Assembly: GCA_916610825.1 (NCBI GenBank)
Contig: OU744454.1
Span: 14,387,836-14,451,835, forward strand
From: Haliclystus octoradiatus
Lineage: Eukaryota > Cnidaria > Staurozoa > Stauromedusae > Haliclystidae
DNA: 64,000 nucleotides
Direction: 5' to 3'
Positions 11,819-26,400 of this stretch are shown here, piece by piece. The position numbers and the translations under genes were made by a program. Every line of letters starts with the position of its first letter. Within the stretch, counting starts at the first letter, position 1. The notes beneath the pieces were generated by a model. It was not told the origin of the DNA. It ran no database searches and saw only the letters and a program-made list of their open reading frames with translations.

Positions 11819-11833
11819 TGCTTGTGGCTAATT
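11819..11833 (-). promoter_or_regulatory. Shared upstream motif, gene A copy
   Basis: The minus strand reads TTAGCCACAAGCAGAC. The 12-mer AGCCACAAGCAG recurs upstream of the paralogous gene B at 5648-5662, at a similar distance from the ATG (about 130 bp here and 105 bp there), while most other upstream bases differ. It is a candidate conserved cis-element or a remnant of the duplication. Confidence 0.4.
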
Positions 11834-11934
11834 AAGGCTTTGGAGCATAAATAATTTATACTGTAACCTCGAATGACAAATATACTAAGTCAAAATACGA
11901 TCGCCAAAAATCATAAAAGAGTATGAAAGTGAAA

Positions 11935-14900
11935 TTCAAATCCTCAAATTACTCAAAATACAAAAGGGAAATAATAAAAATATTCCTTCAAAACAATACA
12001 TCAATTTAATAACTTTATTTTGTTTTATGCAATGCCTAATATTTCTAAAATATTTCTAATCAACTAACTAAAGGAATTTATGAAAGATAACCCGTGAGCT
12101 TTTTCTTATGAATTGCAAACGTGATTAATTATTTACAATATTCAAGTTAATTTAAAAACAGTTCATAAATTAACCGAAAATAACAAAGGGAAATGATAAA
12201 AATTATTCTTTCAATACAATTCGACAATTTAAGAACATCATTTTACTTTACGTCATAGCTATTTTTCTAACAGATTTTCAATGACGTATCACGAGGAATT
12301 AATGAAATAAGTATTCCTTCAGCAATTTCTTATGAATTGCAAAAGTGACTAAATATTTAAAATATTCAAAGTAATTTGAAAAGACTTCTTCCAATTACTA
12401 AAATAAAGAGGAATGGTAAAAATTATCCGTTAAATACAATTTGTTAACTAAATAACTTCATTCTGTTTTATCAATGATTATTTTCTAACAGATTTCCAAT
12501 GACTTATCACGAGAAATTAATGAAATATATATTCCATCAGCAATTTCTTATGAATTGCAAATGTGATCAAATATTTATAACATTAAAAGTAATTTAATAA
12601 GACTTCTTCTAATTACTCAAAATACCGAAGGGAAATGGTAAAAACTATCCGTTAAATACAATTTGTCAACTAAATAACTCCAAAATGTAATATATATTAT
12701 GGCTATTTCTCTAACAGATTTCAGAATTTATGAAAAATATTCCGTTTGGAATCTTATGAGCATTTCAGATGTGTATAATTAATTGTAATATTCAACGTTA
12801 TTTAAAAATGTTATCTGTTAAATACAATATGTCAATTCAAAAACTCTATTTTGATTGATTTCATGGCACTATATCTAACAATTTTCTAATGACATAGAAG
12901 AGGAATTCATCTCAATTATTCCTTTTTCATCTTCCTTACAGACGAATTAAAGAATAATTATGAATTACAGACGAAATTAATTATTCATAGCATTCAAAGT
13001 AATTTAAAAACAGTTCTTCTAATTACTCACAATACGAATGGAACATGGTAAAACCTATTCGTTAAACACATTCATCAATCTGATAACTTCATTTTGTTTT
13101 ATGTCATGGCTATTTCTCTAACATATTTCAAATGACCTAACACGAGGAATTCATGAAAGATATCCTGTTTGCATTTTCATATAAATTGAAAAAGTGATAA
13201 ATTATTTATAACAATCAAATTAGCTTGAAAACAGTCTTGAAATTACTCGAAAACCAAAGGGAACTGATAAAAACAATTCCTTCAATAAGACCTAACACGA
13301 GGAATTCATGAAAGATATCCTGTTTGCATTTTCATACGAATTGAAAATGTGATTAATTATTCATAGCATTCAAAGTAATTTAAAACAGTTCTTCAAATTA
13401 CTCAAAATACCGAAGGGAAATGGTAAAAACTATCCGTTAAATACAATTTGTCAATTAAATAAATCCAAAATGTATTATATATTATGGCTATTTCTCTAAC
13501 ATATTTCGGAATTTATGAAAATTATTCCGTTTGGAATCTTATGAGCATTTCAGATGTGTATAACTATATTTGGAATATTCAACGTTATTTAAAAATGTTA
13601 TTTGTTAAATACAATATGTCAATTCAAAAACTTTATTTTGATTGATTTCATGGCATTTCTCTAACATTTTTTTAATGACAGAGAAGAGGAATTCATGTCA
13701 GTTATTCCGTTTTCATATTCTTTCAGACGAATTAAAGAATAATTATGAATTACAGATGTGATTAATTATTCATAGCATTCAAAGTAATTTAAAAACAGTT
13801 CTCCAAATTACTCACAATACGAATGGAACATGGTAAAAACTATCCGTTAAATACACTTCGTCAATCTAATAACTTCATTTTGTTTTATGTCCTGGCTATT
13901 TTTCTAACACATTTCAAATGACCTAACATGAGCAATTAATGAAAGATATTCCGTCTGCATTTTCATATAAACTGAAAATGTGATTAATTATTTATTACAT
14001 TCATCGTAATTTATAAAGACTTCTTCAAATTACTCAAAATTCGAAACAAAAGTGGCAAAAACTATCCGTTAAATACAATTCGTCAATTTCATAACTTCAT
14101 TTTATTTTATGTCTGGCTATTTTTCCAACATATTTCGAATAGCCTGATACGAGGAACTAATAAAAGATATTCCATCTGCGTTTTCTCATGAAATGAAAAT
14201 GAGATTAATTATTCATAGCATTCAAAGTAATTTAAAACAGTTCTTGAAATTTCTCAAAATACCAAAGGGAAACGATAAAAACTATTTCTTCAATACAATT
14301 CGTCAATTTCATAACTCCATTTTATTTTATGTCATGGCTATTTTTCCAACATATTTCGAATAACCTGATACGAGAAACTAATGAAAGATATTCCATCATC
14401 ATTTTATAAATGAAATGAAAATGTGATTAATTATTCATAGCATTCAAAGTAATTTAAAACAGTTCTTCAAATTACTCAAAATACCATAGGGAACTGATAA
14501 AAACTATTCCTTCAATACAATTCATCAATTTAATAACTTCATTTTGTTTTATGTCATGGCTATTTTTCTAACAGATTTCCAATGACTTATCACGAATAAT
14601 TAATGAAACATATTTTCAATCAGCAATTTCTTATGAATTGAAAATGTGATTAATTATTCATAGCATTCAAAGTAATTTAAAACAGTTCTTCAAATTACTC
14701 AAAATACCGAAGGGAAATGGTAAAAACTATCCGTTAAATACAATTTGTCAATTAAATAACTCCAAAATGAATTATATATTATGGCTATTTCTCTAACATA
14801 TTTCGGAATTTATGAAAAATATCCCGTTTGGAATCTTATGAGCATTTCAGATGTGTATAACTATATTTGGAATATTCAACGTTATTTAAAATGTTATTTG

Positions 14901-17535
14901 TTAAATACAATATGTCAATTCAAAAATTTTATTTTGATTGATTTCATGGCATTTCTCGAACAATTTTTTAATGACAGAGAAGAGGAATTCATGTCAGTTA
15001 TTCAGTTTTCATATTCTTTACAGACGAATTATAGAATAATTATGAATTACAGATGTGATTAATTATTCATAGCATTCAAAGTAATTTAAAAACAGTTCTT
15101 CAAATTACTCACAATACGAATGGAACATGGTAAAAACTATCCGTTAAATACACTTCGTCAATCTAATAACTTCATTTTGTTTTATGTCATGGCTATTTTT
15201 CTAACATATTTCAAATGACCTAACACGAGGAATTCATGAAAGATATCCTGTTTGCATTTTCATACGAATTGAAAATGTGATTAATTATTTATAACAATCA
15301 AATTAGTTTGAAAACAGTCTTGAAATTACTCGAAAAACCAAAGGGAACTGATAAAAACAATTCCTTCAATACACTTCATCAATTTAATAACTTCATTTTG
15401 TTTTATGTCCTGGCAATTTTTCTAACACATTTCAAATGACCTAACACGAGCAATTAATGAAAGATATTCCGTCTGCATTTTCATATAAACTGAAAATGTG
15501 ATTAATTATTTATTACATTCATCGTAATTTATAAAGACTTCTTCAAATTACTCAAAATTCGAAACAAAAGTGGCAAAAACTATCCGTTAAATACAATTCG
15601 TCAATTTCATAACTTCATTTTATTTTATGTCTGGCTATTTTTCCAACATATTTCGAATAACCTGATACGAGGAACTAATGAAAGATATTCCATCTGCGTT
15701 TTCTCATGAAATGAAAATGAGATTAATTATTCATAGCATTCAAAGTAATTTAAAACAGTTCTTAAAATTACTCAAAATAACAAAGGGAAACGATAAAAAC
15801 TATTTCTTCAATACAATTCGTAAATTTAATAAGTTCATTTTATTTTAAGTCTGACTATTTTTCCAACTTCTTTCGAATAACCTAATACGAGGAATTAATA
15901 AAAGGATATTCCATCTGCATTTTCTCATGAAATGAAAATGAGATTAATTATTCATAGCATTCAAAGTAATTTAAAACAGTTCTTAAAATTACTCAAAATA
16001 CCAAAGGGAAACGATAAAAACTATTTCTTCAATACAATTCGTCAATTTCATAACTTCATTTTATTTTATGTCTGACTATTTTTCCAACATATTTCGAATA
16101 ACCTGATACGAGGAACCAATGAAAGATATTCCATCATCATTTTATAAATGAAATAAAAATGTGATTAATTATTTATTACATTCAACGTAATTTATAAAGA
16201 GTTCTTCAAATTACTCAAAATTCGAAACAAAAGTGGTAAAAACTACCCGTTAAATACAATTCGTGGATTTCATAACTTCATTTTGTTTTATGTCATGGCT
16301 ATTTTTCCAACATATTTCGAATAACCTAATACGAGGAATTAATGAAAGATATTCCATCTGCATTTTCTTATGAATTGAAAATGCGATTAATTATTCATAG
16401 CATTCAAAGTAATTTGAAAACAGTTCTTCAAATTACTCAAAATACCGAATGGAAACGATAAAAACTATTCTTTCAATACAATTCGTCAATTTCATAACTT
16501 CATTTTACTTTATGTCATGGCTATTTTTCCAACTTATTTCGAATAACCTAATACGAGGAATTAATGAAAGATATTCCATCTGCATTTTCTTATGAATTGA
16601 AAATGCGATTAATTATTCATAGCATTCAAAGTAATTTGAAAACAGTTCTTCAAATTACTCAAAATACCGAATGGAAACGATAAAAACTATTCTTTCAATA
16701 CAATTCGTCAATTTCATAACTTCATTTTACTTTATGTCAAGGCTATTTTTCCAACATATTTCTAATGACCTAACCTGAGGAATTCATGAAAGATATTCCG
16801 TCTGCATTTCATATAAATTGAAAATGTGATTAGTTATATATAACATTCAAAGTAAATTAAAAACAGTTCTTCAAAAAACAAATGGAAATGAAAAAAACTA
16901 TTCCTTCAATACAATTCGTCAATATAAAAACTTAAGTTTCTTTAATGTCATGGATATTTCTCTAACATATTTCGAATGACCTAATACGAGGAATTAATGA
17001 AAGATATTCCATCTGAAAAACAGTTCTTCAAACTACTCAAAAAAACAAATGGAAATGAAAAAAAATTAGTTCTTCAATATAATTCGTCAATATAAAAACT
17101 TAAGATTCTTTAATGTCATGGATATTTCTCTAACATATTTCGAATGACCTAATACGAGGAATTAATGAAAGATATTCCATCTGAAAAACAGTTCTTCAAA
17201 CTACTCAAAAAAAAAAATGGAAATGAAAAAAAATTAGTTTTTCAATATAATTCGTCAATATAAAAACTTAAGTTTCTTTAATGTCATGGATATTTCTCTA
17301 ACATATTTCGAATGACCTAATACGAGGAATTAATGAAAGATATTCCATCTGAAAAACAGTTCTTCAAACTACTCAAAAAAACAAATGGAAATGAAAAAAA
17401 ATTAGTTCTTCAATATAATTCGTCAATATAAAAACTTAAGTTTCTTTAATGTCATGGATATTTCTCTAACATATTTCGAATGACCTCTGAGGAACTATGA
17501 AAGATATTCCATCTGCATTTTCTTATGAATTGCAG
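11935..17535. repeat. Satellite array, ~222-bp monomer, ~25 units
   Basis: Landmark words recur through the whole block: GAGGAATTAATGAAAGATAT, GATTAATTATTCATAGCATT and CAGTTCTTCAAATTACTCAA. Spacing of the ACGAGG landmark is 222 bp at 16331, 16553 and 16775. From about 16986 to 17480 the unit shortens to 168 bp (ACGAGG at 16986, 17154, 17322) because an internal block of about 54 bp is deleted. A higher-order repeat is visible: the CCGAAGGGAAATGG block at 13411 recurs at 14708, 1297 bp later. The small frames inside it are by-products of the repeat. The array starts about 100 bp beyond the upstream motif of gene A. Confidence 0.92.
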
Positions 17536-18316
17536 ATTAAGCGGGTTACACTGTATCATATAATTAAAACACTCAGAGAAATCTACTTTATTTAATGACT
17601 ATTTTTCAAGTCGTGTATTGACTACTGATAATTATATCATATCAGTTTTTTTTATCGGTATTGAGAATAACCCGGGCTGGCCAACATAATATAGACACAT
17701 TTCAAAAAAATCCAGAGCCTTACTGTGAGCTTTTTAGAGAAGCTAAGAAATAGAAAAATTACCAGTTGGTGGATATAGTAGGGAGATAGTAGACAGCATC
17801 AAATAATAACACAACAAATTAATTTTAAAATTCATTATCATATATTTCACAATTCAAGGTTCATAATAAGCACGAGACGTGAATTTTTTCGTTTAAAACA
17901 ATTTTAAGACAGATATTTATATATTTATTAATATACGATCAAGTAATTTTTGAGAGTGCATTACATGTTTATAGAGAATTTTCCTAAATTCAAAAACAAT
18001 TTCAATTTATATTTGAGCGAATATTTTTTCTTTCTTTTTCCAGACGATTTTTAGATTGAGAGTAAAATATTTTGTTTACAAATAAATTATGCACAATATG
18101 ATATAATTAAGTAGGCTAATTAATCCACCATCAGTTATGTCTAACGATACGCTTAGAAAAGGTCACTTTAGCTAACTCCAGTAGTTTAATATCTTATTTG
18201 ATTAGGCAGGAATGTAAATGCATAAATAGATTGTGCATGAGTTGTTAGATCACATTCTGATGGGCTGAATAATTTGGAATTATGACACCGTTTCAAATTC
18301 AATTGAAAGTTACCAT
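17536..18316. other. Spacer between satellite and LRCH stop
   Basis: Presumed LRCH 3' UTR and downstream spacer. No coding frame is supported. Possible minus-strand polyadenylation hexamers (TTTATT on the plus strand) occur near 17590 and 17931, but the real site cannot be fixed. Confidence 0.4.
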
Positions 18317-21300
18317 TTAGACAATAGATCCAGTTGTCATGACACCAAGTAGGGCATCAACAGTCGTACAAACCTTTGCTGGACATTTCTCTTCAAGAAT
18401 ATCAGAAGGAGCACATACACGATGCTGTAATCAAAAGAAGGACGTTGATAAAAAATTGCCTCGCCATTACTCACTAACTAAAAGCCAATGATAAATAGCC
18501 TGCGGGCAGACTAAAACGTGTTTCTTAAGGACAGTGTTTACACGTTTAGTCTGCACGCTAATGATCATTGGCTTGCTAAAAAAACGTTGCGTCATATTTT
18601 TTATAGTCAACCTTAAGCAAACTCCATTACCCTGTATAACTACATTAGACAATGACTCTTAGTTTCACACAGTAGAACATAGGATAGAGGATTGATGTCT
18701 AACTAATGTAATCTGATTTATAATAACATTAGTATATCATTAAAGAAATTGGTAAACGATTATCTAAGCAAGCTTTTGAATCCATGACAGTACAAATCAG
18801 TTTAAAATTTGAAACAGAAAAGATTATACGGTTTTAGTTGATTGTTCAACAGTCAAGCCAATCTACCAAATTATAACCATACTGTTATTGATTGATGAAC
18901 AATAGACAAAAAATGGTTTTCTCACGTTTAACCTACCCCCCCCCCCCTAATTCAGTCCAGAACAAACTTTTCTGCGGGATTCGTATTATGACCAGACATA
19001 TTATATACCTTTTGAACACCAAGTTTTCTGCACGCTTCTAAAAATGCATCAACATTCATTTGACACTTTGGCATAGTGAGTTTCGGTACACCAGAACTAG
19101 GAACATGAATGACAGCTATTGTGCTTTTCTTTAAATGATTTACCAGATGACACAACACAACGCCATCAGCTAATGCAGACACCAAATCATCAGGTAAGGT
19201 GATTTTTAATCTGCCTTCGATACTCTGTAAAGATAAGTGTATAACGATTTGAAAATCAAACAACTTGACTAATTTATAACTATACTACTGATTAGCAAAT
19301 GCATAAACAAATACACTATGAAAATAGGTGTTTTTGTGTCCGAACGGATTAAATAGACTTGCAGTCATCTGTATAGCATAGTAAATATAGCAACAATAGT
19401 TTACAGCATTAACTTGAACGAACCATGCACCAGCTCCGACAACGAATATACATATCAATTAATGTTAAGCGGATTCCTACAACGATAGATAAAATTATAT
19501 TGGTTGAGACAATATTCGAGTGAGACAAGACAAATTGTTTAGATGATTTGTTCATGTGTTAGACTTCCTAAATTCGAGGACTTACATTTTATATGTTCTC
19601 AGAGTGTAACAATTGTTCTATTATTTTTGCTATTTTGTAATCTGAAAGTTTCATCGCCCAAGGTCCAGTACTGGACCTACACTCATTGCTGAAAATTTCA
19701 CCAATTAAATTGCAGTAATGGAGAGAGTGAAACAATTGAAACAGATAAGGTAATGTAACTTACATTACGGAGTTTTTCAAGCAGCTCAAATTCTTCCTTA
19801 GCACTTTCGTTCAATCTTCGTATAGTAAAATTAGAAGCACCTTGTTTGATAACACGAGCTAAAAACATAATAGTAATACAATAATAACACTACATTTTCA
19901 GCTACACATATGTACAATGATAACTGATAGTCACCCCCTTAAGCACAACCATATCCATTCATCTGCATGGCTTTAAGCAGAAGAGTGCTTGTTTATTGGG
20001 AGACATAAACACATTTACAGACAAATACAAACTACATATGTGCACCAACGAGTAATTGGACCCTGGACCAAACACTTACTAGTTTTATCTTTTCCTTGAG
20101 ACGTGCGTCGAGAGATCCCTTCGAAAACAGTCATAGCCTAAATAGAAAAAAACAACACAAATTCAAGTTAATTCAAAAGATAATACAAATTCATAAGAAA
20201 TATAAGATATTGATCAAATAATGTATTTTCTCTGTACGAACATGAGCATATTATATATGTCAGTTAATACTGAGGAAAACCTTCGACGAACAGGTTAAAC
20301 AATAACTATCATTCAGCTAGTACTTTTTGTTACGAAAAGGAGAGCAAATTGGCAAATTAATGATCTCTTATAAGAAAGGATTGAATTCCCGTTAAGGTAT
20401 TTATCATTCATCATTGAAATGAATATTTCTGCATTACAGAATTTTGTTTTCTGTCATTTGCTTTCTTCAAATTCTCTTGCGAGTGTTCGAAAAACAATTT
20501 ATGTCCTATTCGCCAGAAATCTCGGAGAGAGGCATGGTTGGGGTGTGTGATCCCCCAATATCAATTCTGAGTCAAATTTTGGGCAATTTTGAAGGTAATA
20601 CAGTGCTGAAACTTGGAAAATTATGGGCGGTGTGTTTGATTGTTCCAGTATAGAAATCAACTACATGTATTACTTATTTATTTATTAATTTTTTTCTTAA
20701 TTATTTAATTTATAAAAAAAAAAATATTAATTTATTATAATCATCTTGTAAGTAAACAGCCCAGATAGTTTGATCAACTTAATTTTATCAACTTGTTTCT
20801 ATTTTAATTACTACAATATTTATTTATTTTTTTAATTTAATTTTTAAACGTACCAATCACGTTAGTATATAAAGATTTTTTAATAGCTCGTTATTTTGTA
20901 AAACGTACCCACGCGGTAACTGCGGCATTCCTGGATTATCAGGGTAAAATACGAGGTTAAATAATAAAAAATGAAAGAATGAATGAACTATCATAGTGCA
21001 AACGAAATTAATTACAATAGAGATTCATCTCTTAAATAATAATTTAGATGTGGAATATCAATCAATGTCAATCGATGTCAATCCATGTCAATCGATTGTC
21101 AATCAATGTCAACCGATTGTCAATCAATGTCAATCGATTGTCAATCAATGTCAAGCGATTGTTAATCAATCTCAATCAATAGGCAGGTCCACTAAAAATT
21201 TCAAAGTTGATGTTATTCGTGTTTCGGATATATCATACCCGCAGAATTCCATAAAACTGATAAAAATTCCAAAAAAATTTCCAAAAACCCTTCATTGTTG

Positions 21301-23443
21301 AGTTTTAAATCCAGAAATTTCGTAGAACGTCAAAACGATTTGTGATTGGCTTGCTATATTATGACGTCATTTCCCGGACAGAACAAAATCACACTCCGCT
21401 AAACAATGGAGACTTTAGCATTTTTTGTAATTATTGGTATCGTTGAACGTCAAATTTAAATGTAATCATTTCCATTAGCACTGCTGTTCCTGTTCAAAAT
21501 ATTGAAGGCTGACTTCAAAAAACTTATTACGGTGACCTGAAATATTCATCAATGGAAATCGCTCTGAAATATTTATATCAATTTATGTTGTTTTTGTCTA
21601 CGTTCGAGCATGGTTCGAGTGTCGAAGCGAGAAGGAACAAGGATGGTAGACTAGCTTAGCAAATTATTTGAATTTCAAATAACACACATAAAGTTTCAAA
21701 CAAGTTGGAAAATAAGTGGAAGGAGTTGTATGATCTACCATTTATTAGCAAATTATCCACGTTATTTTCTCGCGAATCATATGGCCTATTATAGGATCAA
21801 ATTTATTGTAGCTATGATTCTATCATGATTCTACAAAAACTACATTCACTGTCTTCGCTGATCAATGGGATAAAATATATAGCTAAATATAGCTACTACT
21901 GTACATCAATATCGTCCATTGCCTTCACACAAACTGCATGATTAATCATTTGTCCAAGTAAATATTTGTTAATCAATGCAAAATGAATCATAAATTGCTT
22001 TTCGGTTTTCAGAAAATTATACGCCTCGACGTAAACTGTCGTAGCATGCGTGATCGATGCGTAAAATATTTCATTTAAGCGGCAACTTTATTGAATTTGA
22101 ATTCTGATTTACTAGAATAAATCCAAATCTAGAATTGGTAAAGCGTTAATAGGTCCATTTAAAGTGTTTGTTAATTCAAATAAATGCACACTGAATGCGA
22201 TTTCACCGTCTTATATCTGGTGATAATATAACACAAGCAACATGATGCATGACAGACGAAATAAAAGAACGAAGATTTGATAAATAAAAATAACACTACT
22301 TTGATGCTCGAGTGATGATCTAAGCCGTTTATATATGAATGAGGTTTCTTCCCTAAATATCAAATATATATATATACAATTCCAAGTGAATGCTGCCTAC
22401 TTTTCGGTGAGACTTTGGTAAAGACGAGTGAACCTTTTCGTTTTGATGTGAACGAACACTTTGAAGGTCTTTGACAAAAACAGTGTGCACGTGCAGATCG
22501 GCCTGGCTGAGAACTTTTGTTCGTTTGCGGTCGGGAACCGCGAGAGAAAGATATGGAAAAGATTTGTTTTGTTTCGCTACAAAAAGGACAAACCGAAAAA
22601 AGAAACAAAACTTTACCCTTAGTCTCGTTTAAAAATCAGCGGTTCTGATTATACTATTCACAAAAAATTTGGATAAAAAATGACGAATTGATGGATGAAC
22701 GGTTTTGGATATCAAGTCATGATAGTAGTAGATTTCTCACTTTGTCCGGATTATGACGTCACATTCCTTCATCCACCAAAACTTGCCGTTTCGTAACCAT
22801 GGTTACGCAATGTCATTTGAAGTCAGATATCTCGATGGTTTGTCGATATTTTTGGAAAAAATAAATCGGGGATATTAAACTTATCCTTTGATCTTCGTAT
22901 GGATATGTTTAAAGTACATACTTAAATTTTAGTGGACCTGCCTATTGTCAATTAATGTCAATCGATTGTCAATTTGCTATGCAGTGATAGACCAACCTCT
23001 TTCTCATTATTTTGATGTGAAGAATCGTTTGATGATGCCGAAGACATAGAAGCCTTTGAGAGGAAACAAAAAATAAACAATAACCGCAATGTAAACATTG
23101 TGAATAATATTTACTAATTTGCCAAACACATTAATCAATTGTTATAATATATATTATAATTTATGAAGCTCAGTTAATTATTTGATAATTTACATTTAGT
23201 ATTAGTCAAAGCATAGTCAACAATAAAGAAAAAAAAAAAAAATTATTCATTAAAGTAATCTAGTGTTCAAAGATTGTATAAATTAAGATTTAAGATTTCA
23301 CCAAGATATTATATTGTTATAATATACCTAACTGATATATACCCTTCATACCTATTATGGGGGTTCTATTATAATTTCTCGATACTAATTAACTATATTG
23401 TAAAGCGCCATTGGATTATTCTAAGAAATGGCGCTATATAAAT

Positions 23444-23478
<35 letters not shown>

Positions 23479-26400
23479 CGTCTTACCGTGTCACTATTTC
23501 CATGCGTATCACTTCCACGATTTAGAGACTATAATAAACACACATGTTAGGGTGAATTACTACAAAATGTTAATGAAATTTGTCGTATCGTATAGTTTAT
23601 TATTTTCTCGTATTTACCGCTGATTTCGCTTTGATTTGCTCTAGTTTTTGTTTGGATTTCAAGGCTTCTTGGCGGCTTTGGATAATCTGCTGTTTTCGAG
23701 AAACGAAATCACCCTATAACAAAAATTAGCCAACATAACTTAGCATCAAAAATACATATACGATTCAAAAAAGTAGTGAATTCACAAATCTAACAAGGTC
23801 GTCACAGAGACCTACTGAGAAGGTAACCTGTGTACAGTGACCATACCACCTGTCTAACAAAAGTAGGGAATTTACATTTCTAATAAGGCCGTTACAGAGA
23901 CTATAGAGTGATCATGTATGTATTTGTTAATAGAAGATACCTCCTGAGAAGGGTACCTGTGTACAGTGACCATACAACCTGTCAAACAAAAGTAGGGATC
24001 CTGGAATGTTAGATCTCGCAAGGCTAGAGGTAGAGCCAGTTCAGGAGAAAATTGTTATTTTTCTGTTGTATAGGATATATACTTATTGTTTGAGCGAAAA
24101 CCCCTGTTTATAACTATATCTTAGTAGTTTTATGTAATCTCGTATTTGTCTTAGTTAGCCTCATTTTTATGTAATTAGATTTATTATAGTTAGTGATTAG
24201 CCTTGTATGACGTAATTTTGTTTGTGTTTAAATAGTTTATTTTGTGAGATTTTAAGTTTTATATTTCTAACTTACTTCTTATTATATATAGTAAATACAT
24301 TTTATAAATAATTATACATATATATCAATCGTGTTAACTGTCCGGTGGCGGAATTACCACCGACAGTAGAGAAATGCGATACTGTAGACAGATTAATGTC
24401 GAGTGGTTTTAGCTGCACGCTTTTTTGCTTGTACTTTAGTTTCAATAAGGATGTCGTTGAGTGCAGCGACTATCCAAGATTCGGTCGTTGACCAATCAAT
24501 TATTTGAATGTTTTATGATTTAAGATACTTTATGAATTTATGCAAAGTTGCCATTATTTAATATACAGTCCTCTGGTTGTCGCGGAAACACTTATAGTAG
24601 CAACAAATATTAGCTCCGCTACGCTCGGACTCATGGTAAATGATATACAAAATAAACAAATTGAAATCAAATTCAACAGAATATCAACTCATCATGCAAA
24701 GAAAAATCAAATCAATTCAACTTCAATAAAATAAACAATCAAATAAACAATCAAATAAAATAAAATTGCGCCTGATGCAGACGCTCCACCACTAGACCAT
24801 ACCAAGATCATAGATTGCCAGTGATTTTCACTACTTATAATACAGGTATGAGTTGTAAATGACGTGCGAAGTTGCAAGTTGATGTCGCAGCAGAATTAAA
24901 ACATTTTAATAAACAACTTTAAAGAATGTAAACAACAAATAACCATGCAAACTATTTCCAGAATAATATTTATTCCTTACTAATTATACTAGGGGCCTAG
25001 CGCAATTTTATGACGTACAGTAAACGATGTGAAACTTTCCCTTCGGAGTATCGCCTTGTTATTGTTGTCGAATGGACAAACTGATTAAAAAAGTCTTTAC
25101 AACATAATCCAAATAAAACCATGACGACTGGCTTAGCAGTTTAATGTAAGAAATAACTTCAGAAAACAATATAAACAATAAATATATAATACTGTCTTGT
25201 CTAAATGTAATGTAGACGGTGTCGCCCTACCGAAGGCACCCGTACCACTCTTCTATTTCTAGATGAGTGGCTTTTTTCGCTGAGAGCAATGATTTTAAAC
25301 GCTCTTTGTTGATCTCAGCCGCGACACTGCAGATCAATTCAACAGAGTTCATGGCAGACAGGTATCGATTGTCAATGCGCAACGATGCGCCGCAGCTACT
25401 CACAATGCAATTCCCTCTGGACCATTCCATCCGCCATCCTCAGATGGTACTCATTTGATGTTTCAGATAAAGTCAAGGCTGAGTTGACCTTAGGGGGATT
25501 CGAACCACAGTCGATCAGATATGATCCGATCTGAAGTTCGGTTGCTCTGCCATCTGAGCTAATCCACCCGTCTTGTCTAAGCCCCTCTATATTGTCAAAC
25601 AAATGATGAATTGTCGTTTTAAAAGTTCTCACGGTCAAAACACAACAAAAATTATCTTCGAAGTTTCACCTCAAATAGTGATGTTACAGAACGATTAAAA
25701 CCTTTCATTAACCATTCCAAATGATGAGAAGAAGAAAACAATCATGTGTTCTACCAATGAAGAGATAATCACGATGTAAACTAATCCAGGAGTATTAGAA
25801 AACAATTCCTTTAATAATGCAATTGTAATCTCGCTAAGCTGCAAGTACACCAACATGGCCGCCATCAGAAAATGTTAGTAAAATGTCAACTCATTGAAAA
25901 CGCTCCTAACCGTGATTCCAAAGGCAATGATAGAATCTGAACAATAACTCAGTGAAGTCTAGGCGGATATTGCGCAATCGATGATTGTCTTTGTGTTGTT
26001 TGCGGGCAAAGCAGTATGCGGTTTGCTATTTACACAAAAATCGCGGTAACGGTCACAATCATGGCGGCCATGTGTGAAAACGTAGTCGCAGCATAATATA
26101 CAAGTCGCGCCCATAATCACGCTTTCGTAACCGTGATTTACCAATTTTTTTTTAAACTGATAGCATAGACTCATGGATATTCCGTAACCATGAATCAAAA
26201 ATTCACAACAAAAAGCTGAACATTCTCAACCATTTCTTAGGGTTTGACTCAAACCTTCAATATAAACACACTCACATCATTTGCAGCACCAGTTTTTCTA
26301 AAAATATAAAAACAAAAACAAATAAGTTCGATAACAAAAGTAATAAACATAGATGTGTAAGGATAGATCAGTATAAGTAATGGACGTCACATGACAGTTT

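Noticed and set aside
14781..15062. 93-aa plus-strand frame
   Set aside because: Lies wholly inside the satellite array; the frame is a by-product of the repeat units.
11935..17535. CRISPR-like array
   Set aside because: Units are long, contiguous and without unique spacers in a eukaryotic context; it is a satellite.
18467..18652. 61-aa minus-strand frame
   Set aside because: Overlaps the hairpin at 18482-18574; no domain and no coding signal.
20996..21301. 101-aa frame with repeated QSIVNQC words
   Set aside because: It is the TCAATCAATG minisatellite read as protein, running into a transposon end.
24001..24372. Possible solo LTR (TGGAATG ... CCGACA with a TATA-like middle)
   Set aside because: No target-site duplication, no partner LTR and no internal sequence seen in the window.
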